A stretch of DNA of 64,000 nt from Methylobacterium sp. Leaf99 (GTDB taxonomy: Bacteria; Pseudomonadota; Alphaproteobacteria; Rhizobiales; Beijerinckiaceae): the NCBI RefSeq assembly GCF_001422375.1, contig NZ_LMMU01000001.1, positions 2,118,098 to 2,182,097 on the forward strand. The letters run 5' to 3'. Below the pieces are notes generated by a model. That model saw nothing but the letters and a program-made list of their open reading frames with translations. It had not been told where the DNA came from and searched no databases. This document shows, piece by piece, positions 33,875 through 44,355 of this stretch; position 1 is the stretch's first letter; each line of letters begins with the position of its first letter. The translations under genes were made by a program, and so were the position numbers.

Positions 33875-35962
33875 TCAGCGCGGCGGCGGAGCGGCTTCCC
33901 CCTGCTGCTGGATCAGCGGGGTGATGCGGCGGACCGTGACCCGGCGGTTCTCGCGCGAGGCGTTCTGGGTGTTCACCTTGAGGGACTGCTCGCCGTAGCC
34001 CTGCGTGGTCAGATTCTCCGGCGGAACGCTGAAGTTCTGGCTCAGGACGGTGGCCACGGACTGGGCCCTGCGGTCCGACAGGGACAGGTTGTCGACGTCG
34101 GAGCCGACGGCATCGGTGTAGCCCTCGATGAGGAACACCTCCTGCGGATTGGCCTTGATCGCCCGGTTGATCGCCGCCGCCATGGTGGACAGGCGCGCGG
34201 CCTGATCCGGCGTCACCGTGAACGAGCCCGTGTCGAAGGTGATCGTATCGATGTCGATGCTGCGCATCCGGGCCCGCAGCTGGGGGCTGTAGCGAACCTG
34301 GTCCAGGGTGTAGCGCCGGTCCACCGCCACCACGGGCGGGGCCGAGAGAGCCTCGTAGACGGCGCCCTCGTCGGCGCCGTCGTAATCAACCACGTAGCGG
34401 TTGCGCGGGATGCGGATGTCCGGCGGCGGCAGGTCGACCACGTCGTCGTAGATCGGCCGCCGCGCGCCGCCGCCGAAGGCGTTGTCGATGATCACGACCT
34501 CGCGGCCATCGCGGAACCGGCGCGAGCGGCGCACGAGCCGGCCGTCGTCGTCGACGATGGTGACGATCTGCTCGCCGCCGGGCCGGTCGAGATACGTGAT
34601 CGTATCGCCGCCGCGCCGTTCGCTGCGATAGCCGCCGCGCCCCAGATCGCGAAAACGCTCGTTCTCGTCGTGGCGGATGAAATAGTTGTCGCGGTCGCGC
34701 ACGATGATGCGGCCCGGCTCGCGGATATAGGTCCGGCCATCCTCCTGGAACTCGCGGCGGTCGCGGCGGACGCGGTCGAAGTCGCGGGTCTCGTCGTCGT
34801 CGCGGAACCCGCCGGGGACGTAGCCGGGCCGACCCGGGGCGTTGAAGCCGGTGCGCGGACCGGCGCGCTCGAACGCGTCGCGGCGCTCGCGGTCCTCGCG
34901 CCGATCGTCACCGCGCGAGGACTCGTCACGCGGAGAGCGTTCGCGCAGTCCCTGATCGCGCGGTTCCTGGTCCCGCGGACCCCGGTCGCGCAGTCCGTCG
35001 TCGCGATTGCCGCGCGGGTCGGTCCGGTCCGGCGACCCGCCGGGTCCCCGTCCGTCCGGGCGCTCGGCGCCGGGGGCGGCATTGCGGTCGTCGGCGCCCG
35101 GCGCACCGGGTGGGGTGAACGGGCGCCCCGGCACGCCGGGTCGGGCGTTCGGCGCGACCGGGGGCGTGCCGTCGGGCGCGGGCTGCGGCGCAACCTTCGG
35201 CGCAGCCGGTTCCGTCGGCGGCTGAGTGGCCCGGGGATCGGCCGGCTGCGTCGGCCTCGCGGGCTGGGCTGCGTTGGGAACCCGCGGATCGGCGGCCGCG
35301 GGCGGGGTCGGCCGGGTCGGTGACGGGGGAGCCGCCCGCTCGGTCGGGGCAGCATCGGGACCGCGCCGCCCGGATTCGGGCGCGTTCGGACGCTCGTGTT
35401 CCGTACCGGGCGCGCGGCGGTTCGGCTCGGCCGGACGCACCGGAGCCGCCTCGGGCACACGCTCCCGCGCCGCCGGCGGGCTCTGCTGCTCCTGTCGGCT
35501 GGGGCGCTCCTGACGATCAGGGCGCTCCTGCCGGTCGGGACGCTCCTGACGATCCTGACGAGGGACCGGACGTTCCGCCGGGCCACGCTCGTCCCGGGGA
35601 TCGCCGCGCTCCTGGCGCGGCGCGGCCCGCTCGCGCTCCTGTCTCGGCTCGGGGCGTTCCTGACGGGGCTCCGGTCGCTCCTGCCGGGGCTCGGGCCTTT
35701 CCGGCCTGGGGGCCGCCGGTCGGTCCTGCCGCGGCTCCGGCCGCTCCTGACGCTCGGGCCTGTCCTGACGCTCGGGTCTCTCCTGGCGCTCGGGCCGCTC
35801 GCGGGCGGGGGAACCGCCGCGCGGTCCCTCGTCCCCGGGCCCGCCCTGCGCCAACTGGATCGTCCCGCCCGCCGCCCGGTCCGGTTCGGCCCGGGAGGGC
35901 CCGGACAGGGCGAGGGCCGGCAGGATCGTGCCGGTGAGGAGGAGCAGGCGGATGGGCCGCAT
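33875..35962 (-). CDS. OmpA family protein with long repetitive charged region
   Basis: A 695-residue precursor. A Sec signal (LLLLTGTILPALALSGPSRA) is followed by about 100 residues of tandem RPERQE/RPEPRQ-type repeats, then a Pro/Ala/Arg-rich disordered region to about residue 330. The next part is Arg/Asp-rich (DRRE, RDRD). The C-terminal 130 residues are an OmpA-like peptidoglycan-binding domain: TITFDTGSFTVTPDQAARL, IEGYTDAVGSDVDNLSLSDR, RAQSV, TQGYGEQSLKVNTQN and ENRRVTVRR. It probably ties the outer membrane to murein. The repeat DNA is prone to slippage. ATG 35962 is used. Confidence 0.88.
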   Translation of the reverse strand: MRPIRLLLLTGTILPALALSGPSRAEPDRAAGGTIQLAQGGPGDEGPRGGSPARERPERQERPERQDRPERQERPEPRQDRPAAPRPERPEPRQERPEPRQERPEPRQERERAAPRQERGDPRDERGPAERPVPRQDRQERPDRQERPDRQERPSRQEQQSPPAARERVPEAAPVRPAEPNRRAPGTEHERPNAPESGRRGPDAAPTERAAPPSPTRPTPPAAADPRVPNAAQPARPTQPADPRATQPPTEPAAPKVAPQPAPDGTPPVAPNARPGVPGRPFTPPGAPGADDRNAAPGAERPDGRGPGGSPDRTDPRGNRDDGLRDRGPRDQEPRDQGLRERSPRDESSRGDDRREDRERRDAFERAGPRTGFNAPGRPGYVPGGFRDDDETRDFDRVRRDRREFQEDGRTYIREPGRIIVRDRDNYFIRHDENERFRDLGRGGYRSERRGGDTITYLDRPGGEQIVTIVDDDGRLVRRSRRFRDGREVVIIDNAFGGGARRPIYDDVVDLPPPDIRIPRNRYVVDYDGADEGAVYEALSAPPVVAVDRRYTLDQVRYSPQLRARMRSIDIDTITFDTGSFTVTPDQAARLSTMAAAINRAIKANPQEVFLIEGYTDAVGSDVDNLSLSDRRAQSVATVLSQNFSVPPENLTTQGYGEQSLKVNTQNASRENRRVTVRRITPLIQQQGEAAPPPR

Positions 35963-36069
35963 GGAAGGCACTCACGGTCGTGGCTGAGGCCTTCGGAACA
36001 GGATTGGGGCCGGATGGTTCCCGTTTCGCCCGGTTCCGGTCTCCGGCACGGGGCCGGTTGTCCGATCCG

Positions 36070-37101
36070 TCAGGGGGTTCCGGTGCGGGTCTGGCCCTGA
36101 ACCGAGAACAGGTTCGGCGCGATGATCCGGACGGGCTGGCGCTCCTCGCCCGCGGCCGCGGCGGGCGCGGCCTCGATGGCGGCGTGCTCCGCCACGGCGC
36201 CGGTCTCCGTGGTCACGAGGCCCGTGCGGTTCGCCGCGTCGGCGGCCAGGACCGCCGCGGTCTTGTCGGCCCGCCCGACGAGGGTGAGGCGCACCTTCGG
36301 TCGCGACAGGGCCTCGGCCTGCATCGGCGTGACGAAGATATCGCCCTTGTGGCGCACCAGCATGCTCTCGGCCTTGACCAGGGACTGGGCCCAGCTCTGA
36401 CCTTCGCGCTTGCACGAGCAGTTCGGGGTGAACGTCGTGCGGAACCGGAAGGCGTTGGCGAGCGACACGTAGGCCTTCGACCCACGGAGCGTCGCGGCGT
36501 GCTTCAGGGCGTCGTCGCCGTAGGGCATCGAGTAGGCGGCCGCCTCGGCACCCGGGCACAGGGCCTGGCACAGGTCGTCGGCGCCCTCGCGCCCGTCGGG
36601 CAGGTTGGCCATGGGGAAGTAGGCGCCGTCGCAGGTCCGCACGCACACCACCTGGCCGCCGCCCCGGGCCCGCGGCTCGCGCGGCGTTCCGTCCAGGGCG
36701 TTGAGCGCCACGCGGCTCGCCGGGTCCGTGCAGGCGGAGGCCACGGCCGCCGTGAGCTGCCGGCGGCGCGCGGCCGTGACCTCCCCGTTCTCGGCGCCGT
36801 ACCCGGCGTTGAGGGCGCGGATGCGCTGCTCCACGGCTCCGCATTGCGGCGGCCGCGAGTCGAAGAACAGGAACCGGCCGCCCTCGCAATTCAGGGTGCG
36901 GTAATAGGCGTTGAGGCGGCCGATCTCGTTCTGGAGCGCGCGGGCGGTGTTCGCCCCGTCGGACAGGTTGGCGAGTTCCGAGCGGTAGCGCAGGCAGGCG
37001 TCGGTGGCTTGCGCCCGCACGGCCCCCATCGTCCCGACGGTGACGAGGGTCACGGCGAACGCCCGGACGAGCGTGCGGATCTTGGGGAGGATCAGCGGCA
37101 T
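36070..37101 (-). CDS. DUF2865 domain-containing exported protein
   Basis: A 343-residue precursor with a signal peptide (FAVTLVTVGTMGAVRAQA). The mature part has Cys pairs: CLRYRSEL, LNCEGGRFLFFDSRPPQCG, VCVRTCDGAYFPMAN, LCQALCPGAEAAAYSMPYG and FTPNCSCKREGQSW. The CVRTCDGxYFP segment is the DUF2865 signature of Hyphomicrobiales. The C-terminus is Ala/Glu-rich. Function is unknown; the Cys count suggests a disulfide-rich periplasmic protein. It is the next gene upstream of the OmpA-like gene on the same strand. Confidence 0.85.
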   Translation of the reverse strand: MPLILPKIRTLVRAFAVTLVTVGTMGAVRAQATDACLRYRSELANLSDGANTARALQNEIGRLNAYYRTLNCEGGRFLFFDSRPPQCGAVEQRIRALNAGYGAENGEVTAARRRQLTAAVASACTDPASRVALNALDGTPREPRARGGGQVVCVRTCDGAYFPMANLPDGREGADDLCQALCPGAEAAAYSMPYGDDALKHAATLRGSKAYVSLANAFRFRTTFTPNCSCKREGQSWAQSLVKAESMLVRHKGDIFVTPMQAEALSRPKVRLTLVGRADKTAAVLAADAANRTGLVTTETGAVAEHAAIEAAPAAAAGEERQPVRIIAPNLFSVQGQTRTGTP

Positions 37102-37236
37102 GACCTGACAGGATCGGGAGTGGAACCTTGCCGACTCCGGGAATCGGCGCGGCGGCGAAGCGGAAGTTTTGTACCTGCCCTCGCGCGGAGGCGACAGCCT
37201 TCCCACATGCGCCCCAGCCGAGTTGGGGGGGAATGC

Positions 37237-37770
37237 ATGACGATGTGGCTTCGGGGTCTCACAGGGGGAACGATGGCCGTGGCCGTCGTCGCGGCGGCGC
37301 TCGCGGGCGCCGCGCCGGCCAGGGCCGAGGACGCCGACCGGATCTTCGACAAATCCACGGTCTGGCGTCCGCTCACCCCCAACGACAAGCTCGTGGTCTA
37401 CGGGATCGACGATCCCGCCGTGGCCGGTGTGGCGTGCTGGTACACCCAGCCCGAGAAGGGTGGCATCAAGGGCACCCTGGGGCTCGCCGAGGACGTCTCG
37501 GACATCTCCCTCGCCTGCCGTCAGGTCGGCCCCGTGCAGTTCAAGGACAAGCTCGGCCAGGGCGAGGTGGTGTTCAGCGAGCGCCGGTCGCTGATCTTCA
37601 AGTCCATGCAGATCGTGCGCGGCTGCGACGCCAAGCGTAACACGCTGATCTACATGGTCTATTCGGACAAGGTGATCCAGGGCTCGCCCAAGAACTCCAC
37701 CTCGGCCGTGCCCTTGATGCCGTGGGGGACCGAACCCCCGCCGAAATGCGCCGACGCGTTGAAGAAGTAG
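37237..37770 (+). CDS. creA: CreA family protein
   Basis: A 177-residue periplasmic protein. After a signal peptide ending in ARAED the mature domain reads RIFDKSTVWRPLTPNDKLVV, DDPAVAGVACWYTQPEKGGI, AEDVSDISLACRQVGP, ERRSLIFKSMQIVRGCD and NTLIYMVYSDKVIQGSPKNS, which is the CreA family pattern. Function is unknown. The ATG at 37237 follows GGGGGGGAATGC. It is divergent from the DUF2865 gene. Confidence 0.92.
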   Translation: MTMWLRGLTGGTMAVAVVAAALAGAAPARAEDADRIFDKSTVWRPLTPNDKLVVYGIDDPAVAGVACWYTQPEKGGIKGTLGLAEDVSDISLACRQVGPVQFKDKLGQGEVVFSERRSLIFKSMQIVRGCDAKRNTLIYMVYSDKVIQGSPKNSTSAVPLMPWGTEPPPKCADALKK

Positions 37771-37837
37771 GCGGCCTCGGACGCGCATCCGGCCAGGATC
37801 GATCGGGGCGATCGGTCCTGAAGATCAAGTCCGGCGA

Positions 37838-38197
37838 TCAATCCTGGCAGGTGATGCGGATCGGGCGCTCGGCCTGCTTGATCACCGGGACCGCGGGGAT
37901 CGCACCGGTGTACTCGTCCTGGGCAGCGACGCCGAACGAGCCGGCCGCGGCGAAGCCCTGGGCCTCGCACCAGGCGTTGGCCACCACCTGGCCGCAGCTG
38001 CTCTCGCCGTTGGTCAGGCAATCGCCGACGCCGTAGCCTTCGCCGGCCGGAATCAGGAAGGTCTTCTCCACCTGCGGCACGGTCTTGGCCTGCAGCGAGG
38101 TCCTGGCGGGGCTCTCGCCGTCGCCCCCCGCGAGCGCAGCCGACGAGATCAGGGCGAGGGCGAGGAGAGCGCCGATTTCGGCGGCCGGGCGGCGCAT
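37838..38197 (-). CDS. Small exported hypothetical protein
   Basis: A 119-residue precursor with a signal peptide (AEIGALLALALISSAALAGG). The mature part has four Cys: GVGDCLTNGESSCGQVVANA, then WCEAQGFAAAGSFGVA and RPIRITCQD at the C-terminus. It looks like a conserved secreted family of Hyphomicrobiales with disulfides; function is unknown. ATG 38197 begins the signal; an ATG at 38320 would place 41 non-signal residues in front. It converges with creA. Confidence 0.65.
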   Translation of the reverse strand: MRRPAAEIGALLALALISSAALAGGDGESPARTSLQAKTVPQVEKTFLIPAGEGYGVGDCLTNGESSCGQVVANAWCEAQGFAAAGSFGVAAQDEYTGAIPAVPVIKQAERPIRITCQD

Positions 38198-38518
38198 GGG
38201 CAAAGCCTCGATGGAGGGATTCGGGTTCGGGGAAATCTCAAGGGTTCGGGTAAACAAACCCTTTCCGCCGCGGATCGCTTTCGATAGGCGGCGGAGCGGC
38301 GCTGTTCTCGAATTGCTCATGGATTCGGGTTAGCCCAGGACGGCCGGCGGAACCGTCGCCTTCGCGCAACAGGCGGCCCGTGCAGCGCGGCCGCCCACCC
38401 ATTGGACGGGTCGGTCGCGGCGGAGTACCGACGCCGGGAAGTGGCGGAAAACCAAGGCGCTAGGGGCGGTCGAGGCTCGCGGCGCACGCGGCCCGCCCGA
38501 GGGACGAGGGACGGTTTC

Positions 38519-39895
38519 ATGGCCCCGATGTTGCGGCTCTACAACACGCTGACCCGGCAGAAGGCCGTGTTCGCGCCGATCGATCCGAGCCATGTCCGGA
38601 TGTATGCCTGCGGGCCGACGGTCTACGACGCGGCCCATATCGGCAACGCCCGCCCGATCATCGTCTTCGACCTGCTGTTCCGGCTCCTGCGCCACCTCTA
38701 CGGTCCGGCGCACGTCACCTACGCCCGCAACGTCACCGACGTGGACGACAAGATCAACGCCCGCGCGGCGGCGCGCGGCATCACCATCCGCGAACTCACC
38801 GATGGGACGCTGGCCGGCTTCCACCACGACATCCGCCGCCTCGGCGTGCTGATGCCCGAGGACGTCAACGTGGCGGGGGCCCGGCCCCGGTTCGTCGAGC
38901 CGCGCGCCACCGACCACATCGCCGAGATGATCGCCATCATCGAGGGGCTGGTGGCCGCCGGCCACGCCTACGTGGCGGCGGGCCACGTCCTGTTCGACGT
39001 GCCGTCCATGCCCGATTACGGCGGCCTGTCGAAGCGGCCCCTCGACGAGATGGAAGCCGGCGCCCGCGTCGAGGTCGCCCCCTACAAGCGCTCGCCCCTC
39101 GACTTCGTCCTGTGGAAGCCCTCGAAGCCCGGCGAGCCGTCCTGGCCCTCGCCCTGCGGCCTCGCCGAACCCGGACGCCCCGGCTGGCACATCGAGTGCT
39201 CCGCCATGTCGTGGAAGCACCTCGGGCAGACCTTCGACATCCATGCCGGCGGCATCGACCTCATCTTCCCCCACCACGAGAACGAGGTCGCCCAGTCGCG
39301 CTGCTGCTTTTCCACCGACGTGATGGCCAATGTCTGGCTCCACAACGGCTTCCTGCAGGTGGAGGGGGAGAAGATGTCGAAGTCGCTCGGCAACTTCATC
39401 ACCATCCGCGATGTGCTCAAGGACTGGCCCGGCGAGGTGGCTCGCCTCGCCATGCTCAAGACGCATTATCGCCAGCCCATCGACTGGACGCTGCGGGGCC
39501 TGGAAGAGGCGAGCCGGACCCTGGAGCGCTGGTACGGGATCGTCGGCGATGCGCCCGCCGGCACGATCCCGGCCGGGGTGCTCGAACCCCTGAGCGACGA
39601 CCTCAACACCGCCTCGGCGCTGGCCGAACTCCACCGCCTCGACGATCCCGGAAGCCTCAAGGCCGGCGCCAACCTCATGGGCCTCCTCGGCGAGACCCGG
39701 TCGGCCCGCGAGGAGGGCAGCATCCGGGCCGCCGGTGTTGACGTATCCCGGGTCGAGGCCCTGATCGAGGCCCGCCGCGCGGCCCGCGCCGCCAAGGACT
39801 GGGCCGCCTCCGACCGCGTCCGCGACGAACTCCTGGCGATGGGCGTCGCGGTCAAGGACGGCAAGGACGGCACCACCTGGAGCGTGGCGCCGTGA
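38519..39895 (+). CDS. cysS: Cysteinyl-tRNA synthetase
   Basis: A 458-residue class I synthetase. It has the zinc Cys31 in [17 protein letters not shown], with the HIGH-type motif H40-[18 protein letters not shown] and [11 protein letters not shown] (zinc site), and KMSKS in [12 protein letters not shown] near residue 286. The C-terminal anticodon region ends [14 protein letters not shown] 38519 follows GAGGGACGG; ATG 38528 is a possible alternative. Confidence 0.96.
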   Translation: MAPMLRLYNTLTRQKAVFAPIDPSHVRMYACGPTVYDAAHIGNARPIIVFDLLFRLLRHLYGPAHVTYARNVTDVDDKINARAAARGITIRELTDGTLAGFHHDIRRLGVLMPEDVNVAGARPRFVEPRATDHIAEMIAIIEGLVAAGHAYVAAGHVLFDVPSMPDYGGLSKRPLDEMEAGARVEVAPYKRSPLDFVLWKPSKPGEPSWPSPCGLAEPGRPGWHIECSAMSWKHLGQTFDIHAGGIDLIFPHHENEVAQSRCCFSTDVMANVWLHNGFLQVEGEKMSKSLGNFITIRDVLKDWPGEVARLAMLKTHYRQPIDWTLRGLEEASRTLERWYGIVGDAPAGTIPAGVLEPLSDDLNTASALAELHRLDDPGSLKAGANLMGLLGETRSAREEGSIRAAGVDVSRVEALIEARRAARAAKDWAASDRVRDELLAMGVAVKDGKDGTTWSVAP

Positions 39896-39954
39896 TCGCC
39901 CCCTCTAGTCTTATCCGAACGTCGTCCGCCCCCCCCTGATCGGCTAGTGTGACA

Positions 39955-40557
39955 TCACAGCCGCTCGGTTACGAACGCCTCGGCCTCGGGGGAGGGGGGC
40001 GTGTCGGCCGCCGCGTCGCGCAGGAGCCCGACCACGGCCTCGGCCTCGTGGGCCACGAGGTAGCTCAGATCGAGCCCCTCGCGGATGAAGCCCTGGGCCC
40101 GCATGTGGTCGAGGAGCGTCAGCAGGGGCGTCCAGAAATCGGCCACGGAGAGCAGCAGGATCGGCTTCCTGTGCTGGCCGAGCTGCGCCCAGGTGAGCTG
40201 CTCCACCAGTTCCTCCAGGGTGCCGATGCCGCCCGGCAGGGCCACGAAGGCGTCGGAGCGCTCGAACATCAGGCGCTTGCGGGTGTGCATGTCCTCGACG
40301 ACGATGGTCTCCTGGATCTCGTCGAGCATGCGCTCGCGCGACTTCAGGAAGCTCGGGATGATGCCGGTGACGTGGCCGCCATTCTCGAGGACGGCGCGGG
40401 CCACCGTGCCCATCAGCCCGACATTGCCGCCGCCGTAGACGAGGCCGAGGCCGGCTTGCGCCAGGGCCTTGCCCAGGGTCTCGGCCGCCGCGGTGAAGGC
40501 GGGGTCGCCGCCGAAGCCCGAGCCGCAATAGACGCAGACGGTTCTCACCGGAGCCAT
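39955..40557 (-). CDS. LOG family (TIGR00730) Rossmann-fold protein
   Basis: A 200-residue protein. VCVYCGSGFGGDPAFTAAAE, LGLVYGGGNVGLMGTVARAV, the family signature PGGIGTLEELVEQLTWAQLG and HTRKRLMFERSDAFVALPGG are all present. LOG proteins are nucleoside 5'-monophosphate phosphoribohydrolases that release cytokinin-like bases; a plant-associated host would make cytokinin release plausible, but housekeeping salvage is equally likely. ATG 40557 is used (MAPVRTV). It converges with cysS. Confidence 0.9.
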   Translation of the reverse strand: MAPVRTVCVYCGSGFGGDPAFTAAAETLGKALAQAGLGLVYGGGNVGLMGTVARAVLENGGHVTGIIPSFLKSRERMLDEIQETIVVEDMHTRKRLMFERSDAFVALPGGIGTLEELVEQLTWAQLGQHRKPILLLSVADFWTPLLTLLDHMRAQGFIREGLDLSYLVAHEAEAVVGLLRDAAADTPPSPEAEAFVTERL

Positions 40558-40778
40558 GCGCCGCCTCCCTTCCGGGACCGGCCGCGCGGACCACGGGCCG
40601 TGTCCACGGGCCAAAGTGCTGATTTTATGGGAGATCCGGCCGTCGGACGGCCATCGGTGTTTGGTGTTCCGGTCATGTTCGTTAATATGTCGCCGTCAAA
40701 GGCCGATTGATCGACAGGGCAGGTCGGGTTTCGACTGCGGTTCCGCCGCCCGGGCGGTGGATGAGGGAGTGGTGCGTC

Positions 40779-42290
40779 ATGAAGGCGGAGTTGCGACGGA
40801 GCATCTTCCTCGCCGGCGTGGGGCTTCTGGGCGGCTTCACCCTCGTCGTCACCCTCTACGGCGCGAGCGAGTTGTTCAAGCACGGATTCGGCGCGCCGGA
40901 GGGCCGGACCGTGGCCCCCGCCACCGAGTCGGCCCCGAGCCGCGGGGAGGGGAGTTCCGGCGCGCCGGGAAAGCCCCGGTCGGACCGGCCGCCGGGGCCG
41001 GGGCAGATGTCCGCCCTGCCGTCGGGGGACGATCCCGTGGCGCCGGGGACCAGCGCACCGGGGAGCGGGGCGCCGCCGGCCGCCGCGGAGGCGTCCGCGC
41101 CGACCTTCGACATCATCCGCGTCGAGCCCTCGGGCGAGACCGTCATCGCGGGCCGGGCTGCACCCAACACCACCGTCGAGATGCTGCGCGACAACGAGCC
41201 GATTGCCCGTGTGCTCGTCGACCCGTCCGGCCAGTTCGCCATCGTGCCGCCTGCCCTGTCCCCCGGCAGCGTTGAGATCACCCTGCGCTCCACGGGGGCC
41301 GACGGCCGCTCCCTCGTCTCCCGGGAGAGCGTGGCGGTGGTGGTGGCCCAGAGCCGCGACGCCAAGCCCCTCATCGCCCTGACCTCCCCCGACAGGCCCA
41401 CGGTGGTGCTGTCGCAGCCCGATCCGGTCGCCCCGGCGCAGGCCGCCGCCGACCCCCGGACCGCCGCTCAGGCGAGCTCGACCAAGGCGGACCCGAAGCC
41501 GCCGGCGAAGGCCGCTGCCCGACCGTCCGAGACGCCGGAGGGGACGCCGGTGAAGATCGTCAGCGTCGAGGCGGAGGAGGGCGGGCGGCTCTACGTCACC
41601 AGCCAGGCCCAGCCCGGGGCGACGGTGCGGCTCTACCTCAACGACACCCTGGTGGCGCCGGGCAGCGCCGGGGCCGACGGGCGCGTCGCCTTCACCATCG
41701 GGCGCGGGGTCCGGCCGGGGGCCTACGCCATCCGCGTCGACCAGGTCGATCCCGTCTCCGGCAAGGTCAAGACCCGCTCGGAGGTCGCCTTCACGGTCCC
41801 GGCCGCGAAGCCGGCCGCGGCCCGGCCCCCTGCGGCGAAACCCGCGCCCGTCGCCTCCGCCGCGCCCGTTCCGCCGAACCCTCCGGAGAAAATCGCCCTT
41901 CTGCCTCAGCCGTTTAAGGCCGATCCGCCCCGGACCGGGTCCACCCTTCCCATGCCGGCGATGACGGGTCCGGGGCCCCGGCCCGACGCCGAAGCCAAAG
42001 CTCCCGAACCCAGGATCAGCGTTGAAACCAAAACCCCGCCCGACCCGAAGCCGGCTCCGGAGGAGGCGCCCCGCACGGTGTTCGTGCCCGAGATCGGCAC
42101 GGCGCGGATCGTGCGGGGCGACAGCCTGTGGCAGATCAGCCGGCGCGTCTACGGCAGCGGCACCCGCTACACGGTGATCTACGACGCCAACCAGCCGCAG
42201 ATCCGCAACCCGGACCGGATCTATCCGGGCCAGATCTTCGTGGTTCCGGCCGCCGGCACGGCGGCGGTGACGGGCGCCGAGCGCGGCTGA
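40779..42290 (+). CDS. LysM domain protein with N-terminal membrane anchor
   Basis: A 503-residue protein. One membrane helix (IFLAGVGLLGGFTLVVTLYG) is followed by Pro/Ala-rich linkers and two Ig-like or CBM-like modules (about residues 110-180 and 250-345: SGETVIAGRAAPNTTVEML, GRLYVTSQAQPGATVRLYLN). The C-terminal LysM reads RGDSLWQISRRVYGSGTRYT and YPGQIFVVPAAG, and binds peptidoglycan. ATG 40779 follows GGGAGTGG; ATG 40761 is in frame. The next gene is atm1, 175 bp away. Confidence 0.83.
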   Translation: MKAELRRSIFLAGVGLLGGFTLVVTLYGASELFKHGFGAPEGRTVAPATESAPSRGEGSSGAPGKPRSDRPPGPGQMSALPSGDDPVAPGTSAPGSGAPPAAAEASAPTFDIIRVEPSGETVIAGRAAPNTTVEMLRDNEPIARVLVDPSGQFAIVPPALSPGSVEITLRSTGADGRSLVSRESVAVVVAQSRDAKPLIALTSPDRPTVVLSQPDPVAPAQAAADPRTAAQASSTKADPKPPAKAAARPSETPEGTPVKIVSVEAEEGGRLYVTSQAQPGATVRLYLNDTLVAPGSAGADGRVAFTIGRGVRPGAYAIRVDQVDPVSGKVKTRSEVAFTVPAAKPAAARPPAAKPAPVASAAPVPPNPPEKIALLPQPFKADPPRTGSTLPMPAMTGPGPRPDAEAKAPEPRISVETKTPPDPKPAPEEAPRTVFVPEIGTARIVRGDSLWQISRRVYGSGTRYTVIYDANQPQIRNPDRIYPGQIFVVPAAGTAAVTGAERG

Positions 42291-42465
42291 GCCCGTTCCG
42301 CCTGCGGCGGCGCGGACCGGCGCGCGCCGGAAAACCCGCCGTTCCGGACCGGCGCACCCGCCCCGCGCGCCGACGCGGGGCCGCCCCGCGCCGGTGCGCG
42401 GCTGTCAGCGGACCGGCGCGCGCTTATATCGGTTCCAAACCGCAGCCACCGAGACGCAGAAATCC

Positions 42466-44355
42466 ATGACACCCGATCCCGCGCAAGCGCCGGGCGGCAC
42501 GCCGCCCGCGCGCCCCGGCCTCGTCGCCACCTATCGCCGCCTGTGGCCCTACCTCTGGCCGTACGGCCGGCCCGACCTGCAGCGGCGGGTGTTCCTCGCG
42601 TTCGGCCTGCTCATCGTGGCGAAGTTCGTCACCATGGTGACCCCGTTCACCTTCAAGTGGGCGACGGACGCCCTGGTGGCGATGACCGACCGCAAGGCCG
42701 GCGACGCGATCCCGACGGGACTGCTCGCCGCCCCCATGGTGCTCATCGGACTCTACGGCCTGTCGCGGGTGGCCATGGCCGGGCTGACCCAGGTCCGCGA
42801 CGGGCTGTTTGCCAAGGTGGCGATGCACGCCGTCCGGCGCCTGGCCCTGCAGACCTTCGAGCACATGCACCGCCTGTCCCTGCGCTTCCACCTCGAGCGC
42901 AAGACCGGCGGCCTGACCCGGGTGCTGGAGCGCGGCCGCGGCGGCATCGAGGAGCTGTCGCGATTGATGGTGCTCACCCTGGTGCCCACCATCGTCGAGT
43001 TCGTCCTCGTCATCGGCGTGCTCGCCTACGAGTTCGACTGGATCTACTCGGCGGTCGTGTTCCTGATGGTGGCGGCCTATCTCGGCTTCACCTGGAAGGC
43101 GACGCAGTGGCGCATCGAGATCCGCCGCCGCATGAACGCCTCCGACACCGACGCCAACACCAAGGCGGTGGATTCCCTCCTGAACTTCGAGACCGTGAAG
43201 TACTTTGGCGCCGAACGCCGCGAGGCCGAGCGCTACGACGCCTCCATGGCCAAGTACGAAAAGGCCTCGACGCAGACCTACGTCTCCCTCGCCGTCCTCA
43301 ACGCCGGCCAGGCGGTGATCTTCACCATCGGCATGACGGTGGTGATGTGGCTCGCAGCGAGAGACATCATGGCCGGGCGCACCACCATCGGCGGGTTCGT
43401 CCTCGTCAACACCATGCTGATCCAGCTGTCGATGCCCCTCAACTTCATGGGCATGATCTACCGCGAGATCAAACAGGCGCTCATCGACATCGACGACATG
43501 TTCCTCATCCTCCACCGCAACCCCGAGATCGCCGACCGGCCGGACGCGACGGCGCTGAAGGCCCAGGGAGGCACGGTGGAGTTCCGGGACGTGCGCTTCG
43601 CCTACGATCCCGCCCGGCCGATCCTACGCGGCGTCTCCTTCACCGTGCCGGCGGGGAAGACGGTGGCCATCGTCGGCCCCTCGGGCGCCGGCAAGTCGAC
43701 CCTGTCGCGCCTGCTGTTCCGGTTCTACGAGCCGCAGGGCGGGCGCATCCGCGTCGACGGCCAGGACATCGCCGCCGTCACCCAGAGCTCGCTCCGGGCC
43801 GCCATCGGCATGGTCCCGCAGGACACGGTGCTGTTCAACGACACCATCGGGTACAACATCCGGTACGGCTGCTGGGATGCGACGGACGCGCAAGTGCGCG
43901 AGGCCGCGTCCCTGGCCCAGATCGACCGCTTCGTCTCCGCCCTGCCCGAGGGCTACGACACCCCCGTGGGCGAGCGCGGCCTGAAACTCTCCGGCGGCGA
44001 GAAGCAGCGCGTCGCCATCGCCCGCACCATCCTGAAAGGGCCCCCGATCCTCGTCCTCGACGAGGCGACCTCGGCCCTCGACAGCTTCACCGAACGCGAA
44101 ATCCAGGACGCCCTCGACAAGGTGTCCCGCGGCCGCACCACCCTCGTCATCGCCCACCGCCTCTCGACGGTGGTCAACGCCGACGAGATTCTGGTGTTGG
44201 ACAAGGGCGTGATTGTGGAGCGGGGGACGCACCAGGGGTTGCTGGATGCCGGTGGGGTTTATGCGAGCCTGTGGAGCCGGCAGCGGGAGGCTGATGCGGC
44301 TTTGGCGGTGTTGCAGGGGGTGGATGGGGAGCGTCTGATGGAGCTTACGGCCTAA
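42466..44355 (+). CDS. Atm1-type ABC exporter (fused permease-ATPase)
   Basis: A 629-residue half-transporter resembling bacterial Atm1 and mitochondrial ABCB7, which export glutathione-linked sulfur compounds or metal-glutathione adducts. Six helices lie in residues 40-330, with the family segment [19 protein letters not shown]. The ATPase has Walker [15 protein letters not shown] near 404, signature [16 protein letters not shown], Walker [13 protein letters not shown] and the switch His in VIAHRLSTV. The last 45 or so codons (from about 44195) use G or T in third positions, unlike the C-rich rest of the gene, next to the AT-rich island. Confidence 0.92.
   Translation: MTPDPAQAPGGTPPARPGLVATYRRLWPYLWPYGRPDLQRRVFLAFGLLIVAKFVTMVTPFTFKWATDALVAMTDRKAGDAIPTGLLAAPMVLIGLYGLSRVAMAGLTQVRDGLFAKVAMHAVRRLALQTFEHMHRLSLRFHLERKTGGLTRVLERGRGGIEELSRLMVLTLVPTIVEFVLVIGVLAYEFDWIYSAVVFLMVAAYLGFTWKATQWRIEIRRRMNASDTDANTKAVDSLLNFETVKYFGAERREAERYDASMAKYEKASTQTYVSLAVLNAGQAVIFTIGMTVVMWLAARDIMAGRTTIGGFVLVNTMLIQLSMPLNFMGMIYREIKQALIDIDDMFLILHRNPEIADRPDATALKAQGGTVEFRDVRFAYDPARPILRGVSFTVPAGKTVAIVGPSGAGKSTLSRLLFRFYEPQGGRIRVDGQDIAAVTQSSLRAAIGMVPQDTVLFNDTIGYNIRYGCWDATDAQVREAASLAQIDRFVSALPEGYDTPVGERGLKLSGGEKQRVAIARTILKGPPILVLDEATSALDSFTEREIQDALDKVSRGRTTLVIAHRLSTVVNADEILVLDKGVIVERGTHQGLLDAGGVYASLWSRQREADAALAVLQGVDGERLMELTA

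Noticed and set aside
35480..35830. Regular short repeats that could suggest a CRISPR array
   Set aside because: Units are short, contiguous and in frame with the signal-bearing OmpA-like protein; there are no spacers and no cas genes.
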